A DNA stretch of 64,000 bases from positions 28,991 to 92,990 of the forward strand of contig NZ_JAFCJX010000034.1 of assembly GCF_018130695.1 (NCBI RefSeq), given 5' to 3'. Both the position numbers and the translations under genes were made by a program. Positions 35,963 to 45,355 of the stretch are shown piece after piece. The stretch is from Bradyrhizobium jicamae. GTDB lineage: Bacteria; Pseudomonadota; Alphaproteobacteria; Rhizobiales; Xanthobacteraceae. Position 1 is the stretch's first letter. Every line of letters begins with the position of its first letter. The notes under the pieces are model-generated. The model was not told the DNA's origin. It did not search any database and saw only the letters and a program-made list of their open reading frames with translations.

Positions 35963-36899
35963 GACGGATCCTCGGATCGAGCGCCGCATAGAGCAGGTCG
36001 ACGATGAAATTCACGATGACGAAGCCGGCGGCGACCAAGAGCACCACCCCCTGCAGGATGATGAGGTCGCGGGTGTAGATCGCGCCGACCAGCAGGCGTC
36101 CGATGCCGGGCAGCGCAAACACGCTCTCGACGATCACGGTGCCGCCGATCAGGCGGCCGATATTGATGCCGGTGATCGTCACCAGCGTCAGCGACGACGG
36201 CTTCAGCGCGTGCACGAACAGGATGCGCGAGGGCTTCAGGCCCTTGGCCTTGGCGAGCGCGATGTAGTCCTCCTGCAGTGCTGCGATCATGTCCGAGCGC
36301 AGCACGCGCATGATGCCCGGCCATTCCGCCAGCGCCAAGGTCAGCGCGGGCAGGACCATGAAGCGCAGATTGGCGAGCGGATCCTCGGTGAACGGCACGT
36401 AGCCGGTCGCCGGCAGCCAGCGCAGCTCGACCGCGAACAGAAAGATCAGCAGGATCGCGGACAGGAACGTCGGCAGCGACAGCATGGCGAAGGCCGAGCC
36501 GGTCATGAAGCGGTCGAACGCGCTGCCGCTCTTCGCCGCGCAGGCGATCGCGAGCGGTACGCCGATCGCCAAGCCAATCAGCTCGGCCAGGATCATCAGC
36601 TCGAACGAGACCGGCACGCGCTCGGTCACGGCCTGCAGCACGGTTTGCCCGGTGCGGAAGGAACGGCCGAAATCGCCTTGCAGGATGTGGCCGAGCCAGC
36701 TGAGATAGCGCCACCAGATCGGCTGGTCGAGCCCCATGTCATGGCGCAGCGCGGCGACGTTCTCCGGCGTCGCCTGGTCGCCAAGGATCACGTAAGCGAG
36801 GTCACCCGGCAGCAGCGACGCGATCAGGAAAGTCAGCACCGAAACGGCGATCAGCACCGGCACGAGATACAGCAGCCGCCATGCGAGGAAGAACGCCAT
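35949..36899 (-). CDS. Peptide-type ABC importer permease (OppB/DppB-like)
   Basis: A 316-residue permease with six spans. The opening LAWRLLYLVPVLIAVSVLTF and the loop LGLDQP-like segment (MGLDQPIWWRYLSWL) are typical of DppB. The coupling helix is near DYIALAKAKGLKPSRILFVH. It begins 6 bp after the binding-protein stop, so it is in the same operon. Confidence 0.92.
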   Translation of the reverse strand: MAFFLAWRLLYLVPVLIAVSVLTFLIASLLPGDLAYVILGDQATPENVAALRHDMGLDQPIWWRYLSWLGHILQGDFGRSFRTGQTVLQAVTERVPVSFELMILAELIGLAIGVPLAIACAAKSGSAFDRFMTGSAFAMLSLPTFLSAILLIFLFAVELRWLPATGYVPFTEDPLANLRFMVLPALTLALAEWPGIMRVLRSDMIAALQEDYIALAKAKGLKPSRILFVHALKPSSLTLVTITGINIGRLIGGTVIVESVFALPGIGRLLVGAIYTRDLIILQGVVLLVAAGFVIVNFIVDLLYAALDPRIRHGHA

Positions 36900-36905
36900 C
36901 CCGCG

Positions 36906-38450
36906 CTATTCCTTCCAGGCGCGCGATACGTCGATCATCCCGCTGTACATGTTCGGCAGGCCCTTCAGCTTCGCGCTCGATATCGCGTAGTAGGTGTTCT
37001 GGAAGGTCCAGAACCAGATCGCTTCCTTGTTGATCAGCCGGCTGATCTCGCAATAGTCCTCGATGCGCTTGCTCCGATCGGCGGTGACGCGCGCGCGTTC
37101 GAGCAGCTTGTCGAGTTCCGGATTGGAATAGTTGGCGAGCGCGACCGGGCTGCCGGTGTGAAAATTGGCGTACATCTGGATGTCAGGGTCGGCGAGATCG
37201 ACGATCCGCCAGGGCGTCACCTGGAACTGACGCATGAAGGCGCGCGGCGGAATGGTCGCCTGATCCACCTGCTCGATCTCCATGTTGGCGCCGGCACGCT
37301 TCCAGAGCTGCTGCAGCACCTGTCCGTTGGCGCGACCGCGCGGGGTTGCGGTGAACAGCGTCTTGAACTCGACGGGCTTGCCGTACTCCTTGAGCAAGGC
37401 CTTCGCCTTCTCGAGATCCTCGGGCAATGCGCCGTCATCCTTGCACTTGACCCAGGAGCCGTCGCCATAGGGATTGCTGGCGGGCTTCGCGAGGCCATTG
37501 GTGATCGCCTGCGACCACTTCTTGCGGTCGAGCGCCATCACCATCGCCTGGCGAACGCGCAAATCATCGAACGGCGGCGTCTTCGTGTTGAAGGCGTAGA
37601 CCTGCGCACCCGAACCGGCAAAGGTGTGCACGGTCAGCTTGGCATCCTTCTGTGCCTTCTGGATGTTGTCGGGATCGTATTCGTCATCCCAGATCAGGTC
37701 GACCTCGCCGGATTGCAGGCTCGCAAAGCGCGATTGGGCGTCAGGCAGCGGCTTGAGGATGATGCGGTCGAAATAGACCTTGTCCTTGTCCCAGTAGTCG
37801 GGATTCCTCTCCAGGACCAGGCGATCGCCGGCCGTCCACGATTTCAGGATATAGGGACCGCTGCCGACGGGATTGCGGTTGTAGTCGTCGCCCTTGGCCT
37901 TCCACGCTGTCGGCGAGTGAACCGCATTGTTCTGGCTCGGGTAGCTCACGATGGCGGGATAATTCACTCCGGGATCGGTGAGGTTGACGACCACTGTCAG
38001 TTCATCGGGCGCCTGAACATCCCTGACATTGGCGATGTAGAAGGCACAGCGGCACTTGTTCGCAGGATCCTTCTGGCGATCGAAATTCGCCTTGTAGGCC
38101 TCGGCATTGAACGGCGTTCCATCCTGGAATTTGACGCCGGGACGCAGCTTGAAGGTCCAGGTCTTGTAATCCTCGGAATGCGTCCAGGACAGCGCGAGCC
38201 TTGGTTGAGGCTCGCCCTTGGCGTCGAGATAGGTGAGCGTGTCGAAGATCGCGGACGACGCGGTCAATGCCGCAGTGTCATAGACGCCGACCTTCAATGG
38301 ATCGAAACCGGGGATGTCGAGCTCGAGGCCGACGGTGATGCTGCCGCCCTGCTTTTGGGCGCTTGCGGGCATGATGGAGAGCGCCGCAGCAAATCCCGTC
38401 ACAAGAAATATCTGCGCAAGCGCATGCGCGCGACCGGCTGCCTTCATCAT
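36906..38450 (-). CDS. Peptide-type ABC importer substrate-binding protein (SBP_bac_5)
   Basis: A 514-residue periplasmic binding protein. A Sec signal (LAQIFLVTGFAAALSIMPAS, cut after ASA) precedes SITVGLELDIPGFDPLK. The family signature FKLRPGVKFQDGTPFNAEA is clear. Cluster-C proteins bind peptides, nickel, opines or glutathione; ligand unknown. A GGGAGAGG site overlaps a double ATG. The CoA-transferase gene lies 125 bp upstream in the same direction, which may link the cargo to acyl-CoA metabolism (inference). Confidence 0.92.
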   Translation of the reverse strand: MMKAAGRAHALAQIFLVTGFAAALSIMPASAQKQGGSITVGLELDIPGFDPLKVGVYDTAALTASSAIFDTLTYLDAKGEPQPRLALSWTHSEDYKTWTFKLRPGVKFQDGTPFNAEAYKANFDRQKDPANKCRCAFYIANVRDVQAPDELTVVVNLTDPGVNYPAIVSYPSQNNAVHSPTAWKAKGDDYNRNPVGSGPYILKSWTAGDRLVLERNPDYWDKDKVYFDRIILKPLPDAQSRFASLQSGEVDLIWDDEYDPDNIQKAQKDAKLTVHTFAGSGAQVYAFNTKTPPFDDLRVRQAMVMALDRKKWSQAITNGLAKPASNPYGDGSWVKCKDDGALPEDLEKAKALLKEYGKPVEFKTLFTATPRGRANGQVLQQLWKRAGANMEIEQVDQATIPPRAFMRQFQVTPWRIVDLADPDIQMYANFHTGSPVALANYSNPELDKLLERARVTADRSKRIEDYCEISRLINKEAIWFWTFQNTYYAISSAKLKGLPNMYSGMIDVSRAWKE

Positions 38451-38575
38451 GCCCTCTCCCAAGGTGAGCGACGTCCGGTGTTCACGGATCATCGTGTGAT
38501 GAGCTGCGAGATTGTCCGGAATCATCACGCCCGGCAAGCCGGAAGAAAGTTGGCGGGTGATAAAGCCGCAGGGGA

Positions 38576-39781
38576 TTATTCGCGCGCCGTCGCGTTGTCC
38601 GTGAACCTCGCGATCTCGTCGCCGCTCAATCCGATTTCTTTCAGATACGATAGCGTGTGCTCGCCGAGCGTCGACATCCGCGGCGCGGCTGCAACCTTCG
38701 CGCCCGACATGCGGAACGGCAGGTTCATCACCTTGAAGGTTCCACCGTCGTCCTGAACTTCGGCGAGCGCGCCGCGATGCGCGATTTGCGGATCGGCGAG
38801 CGCCTCACGCACCGTGCGATAGGCCGACGACGGCACGCCGTATTCGTTCAGCGCGGCGAGGCACTGCGCGGTGGTGACGCTGCGCGACCAGGCCTCGACG
38901 CCGTCCATCAGGCTCGCCCAGTTCTCCCGCCGATCGGAATATCTGGCGAAGCGCGGATCGGTGATCCACTCGGCGTGCCCGATCACTTGCATCAGGCTCT
39001 GGAACGTCTTCTCGCTGGCGATCGCGACCATCACATAGCCATCGGTGGTCTCACTCGGCCCGAACATCGGACGTTGTGTCGCCTTCACCTCGAATTGCGA
39101 CCACTGCACTTCGTTCAGCGTCAGGCTCAACATCGATTCCAGCATGGAGACGTCGATGTGCTGGCCCTGGCCTGAGACGCTGCGCTGATAGAGCGCGGCC
39201 GAGATCGCGCCGAAGGCGTAGACGCCGGTCAGCACGTCGGCGTGGTAGATGCCGCAATAGTCGGGCCGGCTGCGGCCGGGCTGGTAGGCGAGATGCGCCA
39301 TCTCGTAGCCGGAGGCAGCGTGGATGACCGGCGCATAGGCCGGCAGCTCGGCCGACGGCCCGGTCTGGCCGTAGCCGGAGATCGAGCAGAAGATCAGCCT
39401 TGGATTGATGTCGCGGATCGCCGCGTAGTCGAGCTTCAACCGCCGCATCACCCCGGGCCGGAAATTCTCCACCAGCACGTCGGCGGTGGCGATCAGCCGC
39501 CGCACCGCCTCGACGCCGGCCGGCGACTTCAGGTCCAGCACCATGCTGTTCTTGCCGACATTGAGCTGGCCGAAGGCGGTCGAGCAGTTGTTGCGGAGTG
39601 GCGGACGGGTGCGCATCGTCTCGCCCTCGGTGGTCTCGATCTTGATCACCTCGGCGCCCATGTCGGCGAGCATCCGCGTGCAATGAGGACCGGCGATCGT
39701 GGTCGAGAAATCGATCACGCGGAGCCCGCCGAAGCTTTGCGTCAAATTGCCCTTATTGTCGCCGGCCAGTATCTTGTCCAA
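38576..39781 (-). CDS. CaiB/BaiF family (class III) CoA-transferase
   Basis: A 401-residue CoA-transferase that moves CoA between acids. GLRVIDFSTTIAGPHCTRML and GAEVIKIETTEGETMR open the CoA site, and the catalytic Asp is in IYHADVLTGVYAFG. The TTG start was chosen because GGAGGGGAG lies right before it and the family N-terminus follows; the frame stays open upstream across the divergent gene. It may lead the minus-strand operon containing the ABC importer. Confidence 0.9.
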   Translation of the reverse strand: MDKILAGDNKGNLTQSFGGLRVIDFSTTIAGPHCTRMLADMGAEVIKIETTEGETMRTRPPLRNNCSTAFGQLNVGKNSMVLDLKSPAGVEAVRRLIATADVLVENFRPGVMRRLKLDYAAIRDINPRLIFCSISGYGQTGPSAELPAYAPVIHAASGYEMAHLAYQPGRSRPDYCGIYHADVLTGVYAFGAISAALYQRSVSGQGQHIDVSMLESMLSLTLNEVQWSQFEVKATQRPMFGPSETTDGYVMVAIASEKTFQSLMQVIGHAEWITDPRFARYSDRRENWASLMDGVEAWSRSVTTAQCLAALNEYGVPSSAYRTVREALADPQIAHRGALAEVQDDGGTFKVMNLPFRMSGAKVAAAPRMSTLGEHTLSYLKEIGLSGDEIARFTDNATARE

Positions 39782-39955
39782 GGCTCCCCTCCGCCGCGGT
39801 CGTATCACCCTGCCGCGTGGCGTGACGTTAGAGTGAGCCGCCCCGGCAGGAAAGCGCCTCTGCCGTTTGGGACCATTCGGATTCCCACGGACCGTGAGAA
39901 GCAAACTGGACCCGATCTTGCATTGCAAGACGAAGGGGTCGAAGCGAGGGCGCTG

Positions 39956-41383
39956 TTGAGGGTCTTGTTCGTCACGACGGAGATGGACGATTTCGTCCGC
40001 GTGGGCGGGCTTGCCGCCGTATCCGCCGCCCTGCCCCGGGCCTTGCGCCCGTGGAGCGATGTCAGGGTCTTGCTTCCCGGCTATCGCGACATCGTCGAAC
40101 ACCTCACCCATATTGAAATTGTTGGCGAATGCGCAAGCCTGGCGGAGATGCCGGCGGCCTCGCTCGGCCGCGCATCGACCAAGGACGGCCTGCCGGTCTA
40201 CGTGCTGCTGTGCCCGCAGCTCTACGACCGGCCGGGCAATCCGTATGGCGATGAGCAGGGCCGCGACTGGCCTGACAACGATATCCGCTTCGGCCGCTTT
40301 GCCTCCGCTGCTGCCGAACTTGCAACCGGAACGTTGGACAAGAATTGGGCAGCCGACCTCGTTCACGCCAATGACTGGCAGGCGGCGCTCACACCCGCCT
40401 ACCTCGCCTGGCGCGGCGCGCGGATTCCCTCGATCCTGACCATCCACAACCTGGCCTATCAGGGCCTGTTCGCGAAGGAGGCGCTGCGGCGGATCGGCGC
40501 ACCCGAGAGCTCCTTCCACATCGACGGACTCGAGTTCTACGACAAGCTGTCCTTCCTCAAGGGCGGCCTGGTCTATGCCTCGCATCTGACGACGGTGAGT
40601 GCGACCTATGCCCGGGAGATCACCACGCCCGAGCTCGGCTGCGGACTCGAGGGCCTGCTGCGCGTGCGCTCCAGCGCCGACCAGCTGACCGGCATCCTCA
40701 ACGGCATCGACGAGAGCTGGGACCCGCGCTACTGCCCGCAGCTCGCCCAGCCATTCGCCGCCGGCGACTGGAAGGGCAAGCAGGCCAATGCCGACTATGT
40801 CCGCCGCCAGCTCGGGCTTGCGGTGTCGCGAGGGCCGATCTTCGGCCTGGTCGCCCGCCTCGTGCATCAGAAGGGCGTCGACCTCGTGCTGCAGGCGGCC
40901 GATCAAATCGTCGATGCCGGCGGCCAGATCATCGTCACCGGCATCGGCGAGCCCGAGATCGAGGACGCGCTGGTGCGGGCGCATCGGCGACGGCCGGATG
41001 CGATCGGCGTCATCATCGGCTTTAACGATGCGCAGGCCCGGCGCATCTTCGCCGGCAGCGATTTCACGCTGATGCCGTCACGCTTCGAGCCGTGCGGACT
41101 GAGCCAGATGTATGCGCAACGCTTCGGCTCGCTGCCGATCGGCCACCAGACCGGCGGCCTGGCCGAAACCATCACCGACGGCGAGACCGGCTTCCTGTTC
41201 TCGCAACCGTCGGCGGAATCCTTCCTCGGCGGCGTAAGGCGGGCCTTCGACGCCTACCGCGCCAAGGACCGGCTCGACACCATGCGCCGCAGCGCGATGG
41301 CGCGCTCGTTCAGCTGGAGCCTGTCGGCCGCCTGCTACGGCGCGCTCTACCAGCGGCTGGTGTCACCCCGGCTGGCCGCGTGA
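39956..41383 (+). CDS. glgA: Glycogen synthase (GT5)
   Basis: A 475-residue ADP-glucose:glucan 4-glucosyltransferase. The N-terminal domain starts RVLFVTTEMDDFVRVGGLAA, where the usual KTGGL lysine that contacts ADP-glucose is Arg. The C-terminal motifs SRFEPCGLSQMYAQRFGSLP and TGGLAETI are intact. The TTG start with GAGGG upstream is preferred; no ATG fits. It is divergent from the CoA-transferase and is not in a glgBC cluster here, so it may be a second, specialised synthase. A debranching-type enzyme lies 11 kb away. Confidence 0.88.
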   Translation: MRVLFVTTEMDDFVRVGGLAAVSAALPRALRPWSDVRVLLPGYRDIVEHLTHIEIVGECASLAEMPAASLGRASTKDGLPVYVLLCPQLYDRPGNPYGDEQGRDWPDNDIRFGRFASAAAELATGTLDKNWAADLVHANDWQAALTPAYLAWRGARIPSILTIHNLAYQGLFAKEALRRIGAPESSFHIDGLEFYDKLSFLKGGLVYASHLTTVSATYAREITTPELGCGLEGLLRVRSSADQLTGILNGIDESWDPRYCPQLAQPFAAGDWKGKQANADYVRRQLGLAVSRGPIFGLVARLVHQKGVDLVLQAADQIVDAGGQIIVTGIGEPEIEDALVRAHRRRPDAIGVIIGFNDAQARRIFAGSDFTLMPSRFEPCGLSQMYAQRFGSLPIGHQTGGLAETITDGETGFLFSQPSAESFLGGVRRAFDAYRAKDRLDTMRRSAMARSFSWSLSAACYGALYQRLVSPRLAA

Positions 41384-41572
41384 TTGATCCACCTCGCGCG
41401 CTTGTGAAGCCGGGCATCGCTGGCACACCAACGCATTTGTAACAACCAGACTCGGCCTACCGAAGCTATACTCGCGACCTCGTCGTCCACGGCACCTGCC
41501 CGGACGATGGCGCATGCATTTGCTTCGGACTGATGGACTTTTTCAAAACCCGTTTTGCGGTGGAGGAACATC

Positions 41573-42631
41573 ATGGAAGTCAACGAAGAGCGCCTCAATT
41601 CATTCATGGGAAAGATGATCGGCGATGTCGGCGCAGCCATGAACGCGTCGCTGATGCTGCTGGGCGACAAGCTCGGCCTCTACAAGGCCCTCGCCGATGG
41701 CGGTCCAATGGACCCCGCGACGCTGGCCAAGGCGACCGGCACCACCGAACGCTATGTCCGGGAGTGGCTGTCGGCGCAGGCAGCCTCCGGCTATGTCGAG
41801 TATGACAAGACATCAGGCAAATTCTCGATGCTGCCCGAGCAGATCATGGCGCTGGCGGACGAGGACAGCCCGGTCTTCCTCGGCGCCGTCGGCAGCCTGG
41901 TCTCCGCGACCTTCCTCGACGAACCGAAGATCTCCGACGCGTTCAAGACCGGCAAGGGCGTCGGCTGGAACAAGCGCAGCGAGTGCCTGTTCTGCGGAAC
42001 GGCACGCTTCTTCCGCACGAGCTACAAGCACCATCTGGTGCAGGAATGGCTGCCGGCGCTCGAGGGTGTCGTCGACAAGTTGAAGCGCGGCGCCAAGGTT
42101 GCCGATGTCGGCTGCGGCCATGGCGTGTCGACACGGCTGATGGCCGAGGCCTTTCCCAACTCGACGTTCTTCGGTTTCGATTATCACGACGGCTCGATCC
42201 AGGCCGCGCGTGAGCAGGCAAGAGCAACCGGTCTGTCGGATCGCGTTCGCTTCGAGACGCAGTCCGCGAAGACATTTCCGGCCCACGGCTATGACCTCGT
42301 CTGCTTCTTCGACTGCCTGCACGACATGGGCGATCCCGTCGGCGCGCTCAAGCACACCCGATCGACGCTGGCCGATGACGGCACCTGCCTGTTGATCGAG
42401 CCGTTTGCGCACGACCGGCTGGAGGACAATTTCAATCCCGTCGGGCGCGTCTACTACGCGGCGTCAACCATGGTCTGCACGCCGGCGTCGCTCGATCAGG
42501 AGGTCGGGCTCGCGCTCGGCGCGCAGGCCGGCGAGGCAAGGCTGCGCGAGGTGGCCCGCCAGGCCGGCTTCACGCGCTTCCGCCGCGCGGCGGAGACGCC
42601 GTTCAACCTGATCCTCGAAGCACGGCCGTAA
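41573..42631 (+). CDS. Class I SAM-dependent methyltransferase with N-terminal winged helix
   Basis: A 352-residue methyltransferase of the Rv2258c type. A winged-helix-like N-terminal domain (LGDKLGLYKALADGG, ATGTTERYVREWLSAQAA) precedes a SAM fold with VADVGCGHGVSTRLMAEA (about 180-197), acidic FGFDYHDG, and FFDCLHDMGDP. The substrate is unknown. GGAGGA fixes the start. A strong hairpin follows the stop. It is a single gene facing the DUF2798/patatin pair. Confidence 0.88.
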   Translation: MEVNEERLNSFMGKMIGDVGAAMNASLMLLGDKLGLYKALADGGPMDPATLAKATGTTERYVREWLSAQAASGYVEYDKTSGKFSMLPEQIMALADEDSPVFLGAVGSLVSATFLDEPKISDAFKTGKGVGWNKRSECLFCGTARFFRTSYKHHLVQEWLPALEGVVDKLKRGAKVADVGCGHGVSTRLMAEAFPNSTFFGFDYHDGSIQAAREQARATGLSDRVRFETQSAKTFPAHGYDLVCFFDCLHDMGDPVGALKHTRSTLADDGTCLLIEPFAHDRLEDNFNPVGRVYYAASTMVCTPASLDQEVGLALGAQAGEARLREVARQAGFTRFRRAAETPFNLILEARP

Positions 42632-42644
42632 TGAAGTGCTCACG

Positions 42645-42670
42645 GCCCGGGGCCTCAAGCGGCCCCGGGC
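42645..42670. terminator. Shared terminator hairpin
   Basis: GCCCGGGGCC-TCAAGC-GGCCCCGGGC is a perfect 10-bp stem in the 57-bp gap between converging genes, so it can end both transcripts. No T run follows. Confidence 0.75.
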
Positions 42671-42688
42671 TTGCGCCCCGTATCTTGT

Positions 42689-42919
42689 CTACTCCTGGGT
42701 CGTCACCGCAAGCGACAGCCGCCGAATCCCCGGTGCCGCAAACAGCACCACCGGAAGCATGATCAGCCAGGAGAGCGACCAGGCTTGCAGCCAGTAGGTC
42801 AGGACCCTTCCCGTATTGAGCAGCGGATAGCTGGCGATCGCCGCCGCGATGGCGCAGGTCAAGCCCGACTGCAGGATGCCAAACACGAAGTGGCTGTAGC
42901 GACGCGGGATTCTCAACAT
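42689..42919 (-). CDS. DUF2798-like two-span membrane protein
   Basis: A 76-residue inner-membrane protein. Two hydrophobic segments (HFVFGILQSGLTCAIAAAIA and SLSWLIMLPVVLFAAPGIRR) match the short DUF2798 family. GGAGG fixes the start. It lies 65 bp after the patatin gene in the same direction, so co-transcription is likely. Function unknown. Confidence 0.8.
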   Translation of the reverse strand: MLRIPRRYSHFVFGILQSGLTCAIAAAIASYPLLNTGRVLTYWLQAWSLSWLIMLPVVLFAAPGIRRLSLAVTTQE

Positions 42920-42984
42920 GCTGACCTCCAAACAGCTGCAGGTCGCTGAGAAGCAAAAGCTGTGCCTTGGCCGGGCTTGCGTGC

Positions 42985-44133
42985 CTACTCTGCCGCGAGC
43001 AGCGTTCCCTGAGGCTCCTCGTGAAGAACGACGCCCGACAGCGGATCGAACTCGCCGATCCAGGGGCGGCGTTGCAGCACCGCTTTGGTATGCGCATAGC
43101 CCGCGTCCCAGCGCTGCATGATGCCGGACGGGCTGAAGTCGATATCCTTGGTGTGGGTCTCGCGATCGAGCTGCGGCGCCAGCAGACGCACGACATGCAT
43201 CCGCGTCGGACAGCCGTAAGCCGCGAGCTCGCGTACCGCCGCGCTGTTGCGCTCTCCTTCCGGCAGGCGCGCCGCGAGCTGGTTGATGACGTGGCGCAGC
43301 CGATGCGCCTGCTGCTGGCGCGCGATGTGGCTGGCGATCCGACTGGAATATTGCACGTCCTTGTGCCGGTTCAGCACCTCGGCCATCGTGGTCGGCTCCG
43401 TGCCGGACGGATTCCACAGATGTACCGCGAAGATCAGCGAGTTCTTGCGCGGATTGTCGTCGAACACGGCCTCCGTCGGCGTGTTCGACAGGATGCCGCC
43501 GTCCCAGTACAGCTCACCATCGATGCGGATCGCCGGGAATGCCGGCGGCAGCGCGCCGGAAGCCATCACGTGCTTGACGCCGAGCCTGACGTCGCGGCTG
43601 TCGAAATAGTGCATCTCGCTGGTGCGGACATGGGCTGCGCCGACCGTCAGCCGCGGCGTGCATTGATTGACCAGATCGAAATCGACGAGCTCGGTGAGCG
43701 TCTTCTCCAGCGGCGCGGTCGAGTAGTAGCCGGCATTGTCGGCGCCGAGCGGATAGCTGTCACCGGCATGCGCCAGCGGGTTCGGCCGGAAGAAGCCGGG
43801 AATGCCGTTGGTCACCGTCGACCAATAGGACAGCTTTTCGTTGAAGCCGGGAAAGACGTCGCGAAAGCTCCAGACCGGGCTCTGCTCCATCTTCTTCCAG
43901 AACTCGCGCAGCCGCGACAGCCGCCGCTCAGGAGCATTGCCGGCGATCAGGCTGGCATTGATGGCGCCGATCGAGGTGCCGATGATCCAGTCCGGCTCGA
44001 TGCCGGCCTCATGCAGCGCCTGATAGACGCCGGCCTGGTAGGAGCCGAGCGCACCGCCGCCCTGCAGCACCAGGACGACCTGCCCTGGATCAGAGGCGGA
44101 ATTCCGCGACGAACAATTGTCCTGGTCGGTCAT
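42985..44133 (-). CDS. Patatin-like phospholipase with DUF3734 C-terminus
   Basis: A 382-residue acyl hydrolase with a Ser-Asp dyad. The oxyanion loop GGGALG is at 25-30, nucleophile Ser54 in GTSIG, and Asp211 in WDGG. The C-terminal part (IMQRWDAGYAHTKAVLQ) is the DUF3734 segment found in rhizobial patatins linked to storage-lipid or acetoacetate metabolism. No signal peptide, so cytoplasmic. It is divergent from a LysR regulator, and a LysR-type box lies between. Confidence 0.9.
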   Translation of the reverse strand: MTDQDNCSSRNSASDPGQVVLVLQGGGALGSYQAGVYQALHEAGIEPDWIIGTSIGAINASLIAGNAPERRLSRLREFWKKMEQSPVWSFRDVFPGFNEKLSYWSTVTNGIPGFFRPNPLAHAGDSYPLGADNAGYYSTAPLEKTLTELVDFDLVNQCTPRLTVGAAHVRTSEMHYFDSRDVRLGVKHVMASGALPPAFPAIRIDGELYWDGGILSNTPTEAVFDDNPRKNSLIFAVHLWNPSGTEPTTMAEVLNRHKDVQYSSRIASHIARQQQAHRLRHVINQLAARLPEGERNSAAVRELAAYGCPTRMHVVRLLAPQLDRETHTKDIDFSPSGIMQRWDAGYAHTKAVLQRRPWIGEFDPLSGVVLHEEPQGTLLAAE

Positions 44134-44307
44134 GTCAGGCTCCCTGCAAATCCTCTCTCCGCCTCGAATTTCGCGGGCGGATGGTCGGTGTTACCTTCAC
44201 GTTTCAGTGCGCTATCAAAGCCGTCCACGGCACGCTCGGGCGGCTCCTGGCGGCCACGGACTGTGCGCCGCGCGCGGACCAAGTTGAAATGCCCGTTTGC
44301 TTCCACA

Positions 44308-44328
44308 ACGATAGGCTGCCGCTATCGT
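44308..44328. promoter_or_regulatory. LysR-type box 1 (patatin/lysR divergent region)
   Basis: ACGATAG-GCTGCCG-CTATCGT has perfect 7-bp arms and contains the T-N11-A pattern of LysR-type sites. It lies 69 bp before the lysR start and 175 bp before the patatin start. The same motif occurs at 46553 and 48577. Confidence 0.7.
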
Positions 44329-44396
44329 GGTTCGGGTGTCATTCGGCGCAGGTTTCGGCTAGCTTGGCGGACGGAAGCAGACAGGGCAGCAGCACC

Positions 44397-45293
44397 ATGG
44401 AAATGCATCAGGTCAGGTATTTCCTTGCCGTCGCGCGATTGCTGAACTTCACGCGGGCCGCCGACGAGTGCAACGTGACGCAGCCGTCGCTGACGCGCGC
44501 GATCAAGCAGCTCGAGGCCGAACTCGGCGGCGACCTGTTCCGCCGCGAGCGCCCGGCCGCGCAACTGACCGAGCTCGGCCAGCGCATGCTGCCGCTACTG
44601 CAGCAGTGCTACGATGCCGCCTCCGGCGCGCGCATGCTCGCCTCATCCTTCAAAAGCGGCGAGATCGGTGCACTGCGGATCGCGCTGACCCATTCGGTGG
44701 ATCTGTCGCTGCTGATCCCCTATCTCGACCAGATCAAGCGGCAGTTCAACCGGCTGGAATTCCGCTTTCTCCGCGGCACCAGCGCCGAAGTCGCCGAATA
44801 TCTGAAGAGGGGCGAGGCCGAGCTCGGCATCGCCGCGGAGCTCGGCAGCGACTGGGATCGGCTCGACACATGGCCGCTGTTCACCGAGCACTTCTACCTC
44901 GTGATGAGCCGGACGCATCCGCTGGCCAGCCGCGACCGGATCGGCTTCGACGATCTGCAGGGCGAGCAATTGCTGTCGCGGAGCTATTGCGAGCACGCCG
45001 AACGCGTCGGCAGCACACTGCGCGAGCACGGCGTGGCCGTGGACGGCAGCCATCAGATCTCCTCCGAGCGCGATTTGATCGAGCTGGTCGAGGCCGACAT
45101 CGGCATCTCCGTGATCCCGCACACCGCGACGATCCCGGACACGCTGAAGCGCACCACGGTCGACGGGCTCGATTCAAGGCGGACCGTGCATCTCTACGGC
45201 GTTGCCGGCCGCCAGCGCACCGCGGTCGCCTCCGCGGTGATGCGGATGCTGCGCGGTACGGACTGGCAGCAATATCTGGCGAAAAGCGCCTGA
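44397..45293 (+). CDS. LysR-family transcriptional regulator
   Basis: A 298-residue LTTR. The winged helix (1-60) reads MEMHQVRYFLAVARLLNFTR, then AADECNVTQPSLTRAIKQLE. The effector domain (about 90-295) is complete, with one cysteine in SRSYCEHAERV that could be redox-sensitive. The ATG at this position gives the standard LTTR opening; the open frame extends 216 bp upstream through the operator. By position and shared boxes it probably controls the patatin unit, itself, and the redox genes to its right. It is divergent from patatin. Confidence 0.92.
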   Translation: MEMHQVRYFLAVARLLNFTRAADECNVTQPSLTRAIKQLEAELGGDLFRRERPAAQLTELGQRMLPLLQQCYDAASGARMLASSFKSGEIGALRIALTHSVDLSLLIPYLDQIKRQFNRLEFRFLRGTSAEVAEYLKRGEAELGIAAELGSDWDRLDTWPLFTEHFYLVMSRTHPLASRDRIGFDDLQGEQLLSRSYCEHAERVGSTLREHGVAVDGSHQISSERDLIELVEADIGISVIPHTATIPDTLKRTTVDGLDSRRTVHLYGVAGRQRTAVASAVMRMLRGTDWQQYLAKSA

Positions 45294-45306
45294 TGGGCTT
45301 TTTGCT

Positions 45307-45355
45307 TGAGCATGATCTTCTCGGAAAACCGGCCTCCACTTTTCCGGATCATGCT
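45307..45355. repeat. GAGCATGATC palindromic repeat, copy 4
   Basis: The 49-bp element fills the gap between the converging lysR and peroxiredoxin genes and abuts the peroxiredoxin stop codon with no spacer. Just before it, AAAAGC...GGCTTTTT may end the lysR transcript. Confidence 0.9.

Noticed and set aside
35637..38756. Plus-strand open frame of 1039 codons opposite the ABC importer
   Set aside because: It is the mirror frame of real permease and binding-protein genes, Arg/His/Gln-rich with no recognisable domain.
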